A DNA stretch of 64,000 nt from Odoribacter sp. AF15-53. Lineage in GTDB: Bacteria > Bacteroidota > Bacteroidia > Bacteroidales > Marinifilaceae. Positions 39,077 to 46,872 of this stretch are shown in pieces. Numbering within the stretch: the first letter of the stretch is position 1; the number at the start of each line of letters is the position of its first letter. A program made the translations under genes and the position numbers. The stretch spans positions 150,743 through 214,742 of the forward strand of contig NZ_QUHC01000006.1 in assembly GCF_003479425.1 (NCBI RefSeq). The letters run 5' to 3'. The notes beneath the pieces were generated by a model, which ran no database searches, was not told the DNA's origin, and saw only the letters and a list, made by a program, of their open reading frames with translations.

Positions 39077-40798
39077 TCAATAAGCCCGAACTGGCCAAAC
39101 TGCTGATGGTCCATATTTTGTAGTGAGATTATCACTCGTAATGCTCGATGTAATTCCCACATAATCAACAACTGACTTCTCCATTGAACTCCCATACGCT
39201 TTAACTTCCATGTTTAAATTTAATTCCTCTTTATGTAGAGCAATCCATCTAATCTCATCCAATGCCGGAAAATACCACCCTTCACCCAAATCTTTACAAG
39301 CTTTAAAAGCAGGATACGCATCAAGAGTTTCGCCATTACTAGCCGCAAAAGTTTCCACAGCCTTCAAATTTATCATCCCATCATATCTACTACTCGCCCC
39401 CACTAAAGAATTTTTTCCTTTGGCACTCGACTCGCACCACGCTTTTGAACCTAATGAAACACTTGCCACAACCCGTCCCCGGTAAGCATTGATTCCCGTG
39501 ATGTCAGTCTTAAAAGAAGAAGTCGTTTCATCATATCCCGTCACTTTCCCCACGACAAAGACCGTTCCGCCCATCCACGCATCCCCCACCTTAGGTATCG
39601 TCAAGGTAACCTCGTCGTGATTATTCCCTTTCAACGTTATGTCCGTGAAACAATAAGCGAATTTTTCACCCGTTTCGGTGTAGAAACACGCGCTATCTAA
39701 TTGTAATGTCCCTCCCTCCACTGTCCGAGGAAAAACAAATTCCATCTGATTATTTGTCACCACAATATTTTTCACCTTACGCACTATTCCTCCTGAAGAC
39801 ATGTACAAATCCGCTTTAGTAATCGCAATCCCCTTGACCACCTTCGTCAACATCACTCTGGCCTTCTCCCCTTTTTCTACAAGAATTTCACCCACCTGCA
39901 CTTGTTCCCAGTCCTTTATCGAAACCAAGAACAATTCTTTGGTAGGCCCAAGTCCCGGATAATCATTCACTTTCAATGTATATACATACTCTTTTCCCGG
40001 CTCAAACGTCATTGAAGGAAGTATCGCTTCACTAGGATTATCATTACCCGTGAATTTAAAAGAAATTATCATATCGTTATCTTGTTTTTCTTGAGGAAAA
40101 ATAACAACAGACGTGTTGGGGATCGCTTGCATCTGTATATCATCAACCGTCTCTCCATTTGCCAAAACCCCCGTACCCATGTTTAAAATTCCGGTTGTAA
40201 CCACATTATTCAATTTCACTTCTTCGAGATCACCCAAAATAACTGTTGTAGGAGTTTCCGTGGTGAAATTAATAACCAATTTCGAAAACAAATGATTAAA
40301 TTCCAATCTGATAGGAGCCACATCCTTCACATAACCGTTTGCCGCCTTAAGATACAAGAAATCCGATTCATTCAAAAATTCCGGGGTAGATTGATCCGCA
40401 TTCACACTAACAGGTACGCTCACCAAATCTTGCGGGGCCGAATGAGTTTTTTTCCAATAATATCCGTATACATCTATCGGCATATCCGGATAATAATGCT
40501 CTTGTCCATCTGCAAACGATAAACTCCCAGCATCACCACAAACCATTTCACACAAATCTTCACTTGCCGGAAACATTGCCACATCTTCCTCGGTTCGTTC
40601 CACTATGTAAAGATGCACGCCGCCCCCCTTATCAAAACTAGCCCGACCCATATTAACAACCTGTGTCTCTTGAATATTAGAACGAAAGGAAATCTTTTGT
40701 TCATTCACGTCTTCTGATAATGCTCGATTACACCCCCAGAATAGAATTATCATCAATAATACATTTATACACCTCATAATCATTGAATTAATATTCAT
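39077..40798 (-). CDS. Fimbrillin-like surface lipoprotein with C-terminal Lcl-like domain
   Basis: 573 residues. Signal with lipobox FWGC (Cys23). The middle (about 140-290) has a FimA/Mfa-type fimbrillin pattern (NHLFSKLVINFTT, IPNTSVVIFPQEKQDNDMII, FEPGKEYVYTLKV). The last 130 residues (ACKDLGEGWYFPALDEIRWI, about 507-526) resemble the Lcl/DUF1566 domain of surface proteins in Bacteroidota. It would be a surface or fimbria-associated protein, perhaps a tip or anchor. No other fimbrial genes flank it. It is isolated next to an orphan regulatory block at 40915-41058. Confidence 0.8.
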   Translation of the reverse strand: MNINSMIMRCINVLLMIILFWGCNRALSEDVNEQKISFRSNIQETQVVNMGRASFDKGGGVHLYIVERTEEDVAMFPASEDLCEMVCGDAGSLSFADGQEHYYPDMPIDVYGYYWKKTHSAPQDLVSVPVSVNADQSTPEFLNESDFLYLKAANGYVKDVAPIRLEFNHLFSKLVINFTTETPTTVILGDLEEVKLNNVVTTGILNMGTGVLANGETVDDIQMQAIPNTSVVIFPQEKQDNDMIISFKFTGNDNPSEAILPSMTFEPGKEYVYTLKVNDYPGLGPTKELFLVSIKDWEQVQVGEILVEKGEKARVMLTKVVKGIAITKADLYMSSGGIVRKVKNIVVTNNQMEFVFPRTVEGGTLQLDSACFYTETGEKFAYCFTDITLKGNNHDEVTLTIPKVGDAWMGGTVFVVGKVTGYDETTSSFKTDITGINAYRGRVVASVSLGSKAWCESSAKGKNSLVGASSRYDGMINLKAVETFAASNGETLDAYPAFKACKDLGEGWYFPALDEIRWIALHKEELNLNMEVKAYGSSMEKSVVDYVGITSSITSDNLTTKYGPSAVWPVRAY

Positions 40799-40914
40799 TA
40801 CTAATTATACAACCACGAACATTTGCAAGACAAAAATGAGATCCTCCTTTCCAGATTTATTTATTAAACACCAAACACTTAACAGTGCACACACTTAAAA
40901 TAAAAAATATTATC

Positions 40915-41058
40915 TAACGATCCTTTTATTGTATCCATAAATTTACTCTCTGGACAACAAACCCCATTTTTCATTTCTCGTTAATTATTAAACACTTACG
41001 TGATTTGATAATTTTATCATGAGCATTTATATTGACTAATCAAAAAAGGATCGTTTAT
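40915..41058 (+). promoter_or_regulatory. Orphan copy of the sigma-fecR regulatory block
   Basis: The left end (40915-40950) matches 54460-54495 at 30 of 36 positions, including TAAATTT. The right end (41024-41057) matches 54568-54601 at 29 of 34, including TTTATATTGAC and AAAGGATCGTTT. The interval between them differs by one base. The start codon position reads ATTG instead of ATG, so no fecR can be translated. It is a relic of a lost sigma/FecR operon. Confidence 0.75.
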
Positions 41059-41180
41059 TGGAGTTTAAATTTAGACAATTAAATCAAAAAAATCAATGAA
41101 AAAGCTACATTATTATCTTTATCGCCCCAAGAAAACCTATTTTACTCATTTCTCCTTGACAATAAATATCCTATAAAACA

Positions 41181-41209
41181 AAAACTCCCGCTTTGGTGGG
41201 AGTTTTTTT
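41181..41209. terminator. Bidirectional terminator behind the Rpn-family gene
   Basis: AAAACTCCC-GCTTTGGT-GGGAGTTTT with T-run after and A-run before. It serves the minus-strand gene that ends at 41232. Confidence 0.85.
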
Positions 41210-41231
41210 ATATCTTACAATTGCTAATCCT

Positions 41232-42164
41232 TTACAAGGAGTCAATATCTTCTCGTGTTATCCCGGTAAGTTCCATGATATCTGCCATAGACATTCCCTT
41301 TAATTTCAATTTTCGAGCGATATCTAATGCCTTTTCTTTTTCTCCTTCAGCCTTCCCCTCTATCATTCCTTCCATTTTTCCTTCAGCTTTTCCTTCAGCT
41401 TTCCCCTCAGCTTTCCCCTCAAGTAATCCTTCTAATTTAGCCGTACTTAACACATCATTCTGAATCATAATCGCATCTACATGACGGTCATAGGCTTCAC
41501 GCTCGGCTGTGTCCATGTTATAATAGACCAACTTTTGGCGAGCCTCGCTCAACCCAGGGGCTTTCGTGTCAGGACGGATATGACCATTCTTCAGGTAATC
41601 AATCCACTCTTCCAACGGGGTCATGGCCACTTTATCAAATTCATTTACGCGAATCAAGAAATATTCGGGAAAAATCTCGGACGGAAGTCTACGCACGATG
41701 ACATCCTTCTCCTTGGCCGTCACCTGCAAAAAATCACCCGTGTGAACCCCAACAAAAGAGTTCTGCCCGTGATACAAATAATCATCACCTTTGCCAATAT
41801 CAAAATACAAGATACTGATAGAGTAGATTTTTTTTACCTCGGAATAAATATGTCCCAATTCGATATGCTCCGTGATAGCTTTCGCTACTCCATATAGAAT
41901 CCGTTCAAGATAATACAATTCACGAGTAATCTGTATTTCGACGATAATGATTTCATCATCACTATCACGGGCCTTGACATCCACGCGATTGAACTTATCA
42001 TTCTCATCTTGTTGGTTACCCTCGCTTTCAAGAATGTCAATAATACGAATCTTCCTGCCAAGCAACACAGTGAGAAGCCCTTCCAGTACTCCAAAATTTG
42101 CCTTATTTCTTAGCAGGCGCTTAATCGCCCAGTCGAAACGAATATATCTATCTTTGATGTCCAT
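41232..42164 (-). CDS. Rpn/PD-(D/E)XK nuclease-family transposase-like protein
   Basis: 310 residues. N-terminal (1-35) MDIKDRYIRFDWAIKRLLRNKANFG matches Rpn/PDDEXK proteins widespread in Bacteroidota. The nuclease core shows NRVDVKARDSDDEIIIVEIQ (about 59-78), giving the D...E-x-Q pattern of PD-(D/E)XK nucleases. The C-terminal part holds a perfect run of EGKAEGKAEGKAEGK repeats (about 250-275, nucleotide repeats 41350-41430), then the ELTGITREDI helix. These proteins promote RecA-independent DNA exchange in E. coli; here the role is inferred. It sits alone near a relic operon, with no terminal inverted repeats seen. Confidence 0.85.
   Translation of the reverse strand: MDIKDRYIRFDWAIKRLLRNKANFGVLEGLLTVLLGRKIRIIDILESEGNQQDENDKFNRVDVKARDSDDEIIIVEIQITRELYYLERILYGVAKAITEHIELGHIYSEVKKIYSISILYFDIGKGDDYLYHGQNSFVGVHTGDFLQVTAKEKDVIVRRLPSEIFPEYFLIRVNEFDKVAMTPLEEWIDYLKNGHIRPDTKAPGLSEARQKLVYYNMDTAEREAYDRHVDAIMIQNDVLSTAKLEGLLEGKAEGKAEGKAEGKMEGMIEGKAEGEKEKALDIARKLKLKGMSMADIMELTGITREDIDSL
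41350..41430. repeat. In-gene tandem repeat coding for (EGKA)n
   Basis: Units of 12 nt (CCTTCAGCTTTT/CCCTCAGCTTTC on the plus strand) encode Glu-Gly-Lys-Ala several times. Slippage here would change the number of repeats in frame by 4 residues per unit. The similarity between units is above 80%. Confidence 0.75.
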
Positions 42165-42291
42165 AAGTGGAATATTTTAATACACTTCTTACAAAGGTAG
42201 AATTATTTTTCCACTTTCTAATTCCTTTCGTCATTTCATTTCAGTATTAACATGCTAAAACGCATTAACCTTGAACGATCACTCATCTTAT

Positions 42292-42322
42292 TTTGTATTT
42301 TACAATTTAAGATATACTTTTG
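42292..42322 (+). promoter_or_regulatory. Complete promoter TTTG-N19-TACTTTTG for aspartate kinase
   Basis: The -33 TTTG (42292-42295), exactly 19 bp, then -7 TACTTTTG (42315-42322), the consensus Bacteroidota sigma-ABfr-type promoter. The chosen start at 42352 is 30 bp downstream. It is the best full promoter in the window. Confidence 0.8.
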
Positions 42323-42351
42323 TTTTGTGTTACTCGTTAATAAGAACTTAC

Positions 42352-43611
42352 ATGAAAGTATTCAAATTCGGAGGCGCTTCCGTGAAAGACGCCGCGGGAG
42401 TGAAAAACCTCTCTTCTATCGTACACCATCAACACGGGCAGTTGGTCGTGGTCGTTTCCGCCATGGGCAAAACCACGAATTTACTGGAAACGCTATGTAA
42501 CGCTTATTTCCACAAAGACCCGAAAGTCGCTTCTATCATGAAGGAACTAAAAAGCTTTCATTTGGCGATTGTCGATTCGTTATTCCCGTTAAATGATGAA
42601 GTCTACAAGCACCTGGAGGAGTTATTCACAAATCTGGAAAACATTCTATCAAGTGAATCCTCACTATGCTACGATTATGAATACGATCGTATCATCTGTT
42701 TCGGAGAATTAATTTCCACGACAATCATTTCCGATTACTTGAAAATGGAAGGTATCGACAATCAATTCATTGACATCCGGAAATACTTGAAAACCGATCA
42801 GAATTACCGGAATGCCAACATTGACCTGGAACTCTCCGGACAGCTCTGCCGGGAAGCCTTTGACTTCAACACGGCTCCCGTATTCGTAACCCAAGGTTTC
42901 ATCGCCGGAACCCGCACCAACCAAACCACCACTCTGGGACGCGAGGGATCGGATTACACGGCAGCCCTTCTGGCTAACCTGTTAAATGCCGAGGATGTAA
43001 CCATTTGGAAAGACGTACCCGGCGTGATGAACGCGGACCCGAAAGAATACGACAAAGCACAAGTGATCAGCCGAATGTCATACAAGGAAGCCATCGAGCT
43101 ATCCCATTTCGGGGCGAAGGTTATTCACCCGAAAACGATAAAACCGATCCAGAACAAACAGATTCCTCTCTACGTGAGATCATTCTTACATCCGGAATCC
43201 ACGGGAACCGTGATTCAAGAGATCGACGAACATCTGAAATTACCCCCGATCTATATCAACAAAGCAAACCAATGCCTGTTGACTCTCACGCCAAGAGATT
43301 TTTCCTTTATCGCGGAAGAAAAATTAAGTCATATTTTTGCCATTCTGGCACAATATAAATTGAAATTGAACCTGATGCAAAATTCTGCTATCAGCTTCTC
43401 GTTTTGCATCGACTGCAACAGTGCTGTCTTCAACACATTTCTGGAACAACTCCAGGAAGAATTCGAAGTCCGATACAACCAGAACGTGAAATTAATCACG
43501 ATTCGCCATTATAACGACGAGATCATCCGGGAGATCATTGGCGACTCCCCCACACTGGTAGAACAACGCAGCCGGACAACGGCCCAATTCGTGTTAAGAA
43601 ACCATATTTAG
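42352..43611 (+). CDS. Aspartate kinase (monofunctional)
   Basis: 419 residues with the start at MKVFKFGGASVKDA (42352), the conserved first residues of the family and directly behind a full promoter; the longer ORF adds 27 residues that overlap it. It phosphorylates aspartate as the first step to Lys, Met and Thr. The kinase domain (about 1-270) shows KFGGASVKDA and TTLGREGSDYTAALLANLL (about 190-208). A C-terminal regulatory region of about 130 residues with ACT-type folds follows. The gene is 19 bp before the glycosyltransferase gene and so probably co-transcribed with it. Confidence 0.93.
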   Translation: MKVFKFGGASVKDAAGVKNLSSIVHHQHGQLVVVVSAMGKTTNLLETLCNAYFHKDPKVASIMKELKSFHLAIVDSLFPLNDEVYKHLEELFTNLENILSSESSLCYDYEYDRIICFGELISTTIISDYLKMEGIDNQFIDIRKYLKTDQNYRNANIDLELSGQLCREAFDFNTAPVFVTQGFIAGTRTNQTTTLGREGSDYTAALLANLLNAEDVTIWKDVPGVMNADPKEYDKAQVISRMSYKEAIELSHFGAKVIHPKTIKPIQNKQIPLYVRSFLHPESTGTVIQEIDEHLKLPPIYINKANQCLLTLTPRDFSFIAEEKLSHIFAILAQYKLKLNLMQNSAISFSFCIDCNSAVFNTFLEQLQEEFEVRYNQNVKLITIRHYNDEIIREIIGDSPTLVEQRSRTTAQFVLRNHI

Positions 43612-43630
43612 TAATCAATCTTCCCCGACC

Positions 43631-44785
43631 ATGGAGCAAGAAATACTGTTAACCGTACTGATGCCCTGTCTTAACGAGGCAGAAACATTAGCAACCTGCA
43701 TCACGAAAGCCCAAAAAAGCATCGCCGAGTTACAAATTTCAGGGGAAGTGTTGATTGCCGACAACGGAAGCACGGACGGCTCTCAACAGATAGCCCGAGA
43801 ACACGGTGCCCGCGTCGTGGACATTCCCGAAAAAGGATACGGGAGCGCGTTGATCGGGGGAATTCATGCTGCAAAAGGAAAGTACATCATCATGGGGGAT
43901 GCTGACGACAGTTATGATTTCCTGTCGCTCAGGCCTTTTGTCGAGAAACTGGAAGAAGGTTACGAGCTTGTCATGGGGAATCGCTTCAAAGGAGGTATCG
44001 CCAAAGGCGCCATGCCCCCGTTGCACCGATATCTCGGCAACCCGGTTTTATCGGGCATCGGGCGGATACTGTACAGAAGCGACATCGGGGATTTCCACTG
44101 TGGCTTACGAGGTTTCCGCAAGGAAAGCATCGAATCCTTGCACCTCATCACCACGGGAATGGAATTCGCCAGCGAAATGGTCGTGAAATCCACGATAAAC
44201 CATTTACGCATCACGGAAGTCCCGACCACCCTTTCCCCGGACGGGCGTAACCGGGCTCCCCATTTACGCAGTTGGCATGACGGTTGGAGACACCTGAAAT
44301 TTTTACTTATCTATTGCCCGAAATGGTTATTCCTCTACCCGGGGATTTTCCTGACAATCCTCGGCCTGATCATACTCTGCACACTCTCTATCGGGCCGAT
44401 CCATATTCATGATATCACGCTGGACATTCATACCATGCTGTACGGGGCCATGTTCACGATCCTCGGCGTACAGATCATCGCGACCGCACTCTTCACCCAA
44501 ACTTACGCCACGAATTCGGGAATGATGCCGGCAGAAAACAACAAGAGTAAAATTCTCAGTAAATTTACCCTGGAAAAAGGATTAGTTATTGGTTCCATCA
44601 TGATCGCATTAGGAATCATCGGTTCAATATTAGCCGTAAGAGTATGGGGTACACACGCTTTCGGCCCGCTAATCCCGTCCCAGACCATGCGGCTCACCAT
44701 CCCGTCGGTCACCTTGCTAATACTCGGATTACAATTCATATTTTCCAGTTTTTTCCTGCATATTCTCAACATCAAGCACAAATAA
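43631..44785 (+). CDS. GT2 polyprenyl-phosphate sugar transferase
   Basis: 384 residues. The N-terminal GT2 domain (about 1-230) has LMPCLNEAETLATCI, IADNGSTDGSQQIA (46-62), the DXD-like DADDSYDF (about 94-101), and the motif FHCGLRGFRKESIESL. This is the dolichol-phosphate mannose synthase type. The remaining 150 residues hold four transmembrane helices (about 237-262, 270-298, 315-343, 350-378). It would load a sugar onto undecaprenyl-phosphate for the GT-C partner just downstream (24 bp gap). Sugar unknown. Confidence 0.88.
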   Translation: MEQEILLTVLMPCLNEAETLATCITKAQKSIAELQISGEVLIADNGSTDGSQQIAREHGARVVDIPEKGYGSALIGGIHAAKGKYIIMGDADDSYDFLSLRPFVEKLEEGYELVMGNRFKGGIAKGAMPPLHRYLGNPVLSGIGRILYRSDIGDFHCGLRGFRKESIESLHLITTGMEFASEMVVKSTINHLRITEVPTTLSPDGRNRAPHLRSWHDGWRHLKFLLIYCPKWLFLYPGIFLTILGLIILCTLSIGPIHIHDITLDIHTMLYGAMFTILGVQIIATALFTQTYATNSGMMPAENNKSKILSKFTLEKGLVIGSIMIALGIIGSILAVRVWGTHAFGPLIPSQTMRLTIPSVTLLILGLQFIFSSFFLHILNIKHK

Positions 44786-44809
44786 AATATACCCATAAAT
44801 TACCGGCAC

Positions 44810-46525
44810 ATGAGTACAAATACATTCTACACGAAATATTTGAATAACAAGAACCTTACATATCTATGCCTGGCAATTATCATTTGTTCTTTCATCATTA
44901 ATTATTTGAATATATTTGATTTCAAACCGGACTTGAACGGGGACAACGTCTATTATTACGCTCTCGGCAGAGCCCTAGCCGCAGGAAAAGGCTACACGGA
45001 TATCATATTTTTTGAAGAGACTCCCCACTCCCATTTCCCCCCGGGATATCCCCTGTTTAACGCGGGAATCATGCTTTTCACCCATTCCTACTCGGCTTTA
45101 AAAATCGCGAACGGCGTGTTATTCGGGTTATCCATTTTACTTCTTTTCTTCCTCACGAAGAAGCTTTCCGGCAATTTATTACTCGCTTTGTCAACCTGCT
45201 TGTTGTGCTGTATGCAACAGGCTCTATTACGTTACTCCACGATCGTGATGAGCGAAATGTTATTCACGTTTCTCACGATCGGGGTTCTGTACCTGATCTC
45301 GCTTATCAATACGGATCACCTGTTCGACAAGCATCGCCCCCGCTCTCAAATCATTTACTTTATTTTAATGATTATCGGCTTGAATTACATCTATTTCGTC
45401 CGGACCATGGGTACCTCTATCATTCTTGCTGTTATTATTTACTTCGGAATTATTTGCATAAAAAAAAGTATCACCTTTTTTAAAAGTAAACGCACGCATG
45501 CAGATCTTTCCCAACAGATAAAAAACAAACAGGCTCTATTCAGTCACCTGATCATTTTAGGCATTGTCATCGTGTCCTTCGCCGGGGCAAAAACCGCATG
45601 GGATATGCGCAACAAAAGTATCGGTGTCACCGGAAGCGACTACCTTAAAGACTTCAAAAAGAAGCCTAAAGGCGAAACCATGACCACATTCTCGGACTGG
45701 ACCGAACGCGTTGAAAACAACTTAACCAGTTACGTGGGCAAATGGATTCCCTCGGCAATCGTGTCTGATAACCCGGAATTAGAACAATCCGTGACCCGTT
45801 CCGGCATTATCCAAGGGATCTGCATCTTGGCCATCGTTCTTCTCGGGTTAATCACGCTGAAAAAACTGCAACTCCTTTTATTCCTGTACATCGGTATCAC
45901 CATGGCGGTACTTATGGTCTGGCCGGAACAATACGGGGGACATCGCTATTTCATCGGAATTATCCCCCTGTTCATTTTCCTGTTCTTGAACGGTTGCCTC
46001 GAACTTATAAATTTCATCACGAAAAAAATGCCTCTCGCCAAGTACCAACAACTCATTCCTGCGGGAGGCCTGATCCTGCTTCTTGTTTTTTTCATGTTCC
46101 CGCACTACTCGAAAGCCTTGAAGCCCCAACAGAACTTCGCAACATTCAGGCAATGGAACGAAAGAATTGCGGATCCCGCTTTCATCGAATACATTTATGC
46201 CATTGACTGGTGTAAGAAAAATCTACCCGAAGATGCTCGTATCGCTTGCCGGAAGCCGGAGCTTTTCTATCTCTTCTCCGGGGGCCGGAAGTCTACTTCT
46301 TTCCCCCAGTATGCAAAGCCGGAAGAACTTTTCGAACGATTCAAGAAACAACAAATTTCCCACGTGATCATCGACCGATGGTTCCGTCACGGGTATGTCA
46401 CCGTTTATCCCATGGTCAAACAATACCCGGATCATTTCAGGCCACTTATCCAAGTTGGTAAAAACACGGCCAAACAACTCCCGACACTCGTGTTTCAATT
46501 TTTCCCGAACGCGGAAAAGAAATAA
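44810..46525 (+). CDS. GT-C glycosyltransferase (ArnT/PMT-like), integral membrane
   Basis: 571 residues. Ten or so transmembrane helices begin after MSTNTFYTKYLNNKNLTYLCL. The first extracytoplasmic loop has the GT-C signature acidic patch: DLNGDNVYYYALGRALAAGKGY (about 43-60), with the catalytic Asp. The C-terminal soluble part (about 440-571) is likely periplasmic. It pairs with the upstream GT2 protein: GT2 makes lipid-linked sugar and GT-C transfers it in the periplasm, to lipid A, glycan or protein. The acceptor cannot be told from sequence. Confidence 0.82.
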   Translation: MSTNTFYTKYLNNKNLTYLCLAIIICSFIINYLNIFDFKPDLNGDNVYYYALGRALAAGKGYTDIIFFEETPHSHFPPGYPLFNAGIMLFTHSYSALKIANGVLFGLSILLLFFLTKKLSGNLLLALSTCLLCCMQQALLRYSTIVMSEMLFTFLTIGVLYLISLINTDHLFDKHRPRSQIIYFILMIIGLNYIYFVRTMGTSIILAVIIYFGIICIKKSITFFKSKRTHADLSQQIKNKQALFSHLIILGIVIVSFAGAKTAWDMRNKSIGVTGSDYLKDFKKKPKGETMTTFSDWTERVENNLTSYVGKWIPSAIVSDNPELEQSVTRSGIIQGICILAIVLLGLITLKKLQLLLFLYIGITMAVLMVWPEQYGGHRYFIGIIPLFIFLFLNGCLELINFITKKMPLAKYQQLIPAGGLILLLVFFMFPHYSKALKPQQNFATFRQWNERIADPAFIEYIYAIDWCKKNLPEDARIACRKPELFYLFSGGRKSTSFPQYAKPEELFERFKKQQISHVIIDRWFRHGYVTVYPMVKQYPDHFRPLIQVGKNTAKQLPTLVFQFFPNAEKK

Positions 46526-46565
46526 TGCTCCTATTTTATAAGTTATCCAAAGGTAATAATAGGGT

Positions 46566-46668
46566 AATAATATCCCTCTCTCGTAGCACCCCCGAAGCTT
46601 CCCCGAAGCTCCATCATCTGGCGGTGGAGAAGCTTTGAGGATGCTTCGAGGAAGCTACGAAGGAGGGG
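46566..46668. repeat. Imperfect palindrome with GAAGCTTC units
   Basis: Left half ATCCCTCTCTCGTAGCAC plus CCCCGAAGCTTCCCCGAAG pairs with the right half GGATGCTTCGAGGAAGCTACG, with several mismatches. Folded, it is a long hairpin that could end transcription of the GT genes. The GC content is well above its surroundings. Not coding. Confidence 0.65.
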
Positions 46669-46813
46669 TAGGATTACCCTAGTTACACGAGAGGATTACT
46701 ATTGAATTACCATAAATCCCCCCCTGCCTCCTTTGAAAAATCCCGCACATACAACTTAAAATCACTTGATGTAAATTCAATTCTATCAATAGATAGAAAT
46801 GAGAAAAAAATGG

Positions 46814-46821
46814 TATATTTG
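46814..46821 (+). promoter_or_regulatory. -7 promoter box TATATTTG for ileS
   Basis: 8/8 match to TAnnTTTG followed by C, 51 bp before the ileS start at 46873. The placement excludes the upstream ATG at 46702 as the true start. Confidence 0.65.
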
Positions 46822-46872
46822 CAACTTGATTTTAAAAACGTGCAAATTAGTAATCTTAAAGTAAGAGTCACG

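Larger units (their letters stand above)
40799..41231. other. Gap with orphan FecR-leader block and a terminator
   Basis: 433 bp. Bases 40915-41058 match, over about 140 bp and at identical spacing, the sigma-fecR intergenic region of system 2 (54460-54602). No fecR follows here. The rest is AT-rich. It ends in a bidirectional terminator (41181-41209). Confidence 0.75.
46526..46872. other. Gap with imperfect palindromic repeat and ileS promoter
   Basis: 347 bp. Bases 46566-46668 form an imperfect long palindrome: CCCTCTCTCGTAGCAC and GGAAGCTACGAAGGAGG, with CGAAGCTTCCCCGAAGCTCC against GGAGAAGCTTTGAGG. A -7 box TATATTTG lies at 46814-46821. Confidence 0.65.

Noticed and set aside
46702..46872. 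N-terminal extension of IleRS (57 extra codons)
   Set aside because: It lies upstream of the TATATTTG promoter box and does not look like IleRS; the family start is MDKKFQEY at 46873.
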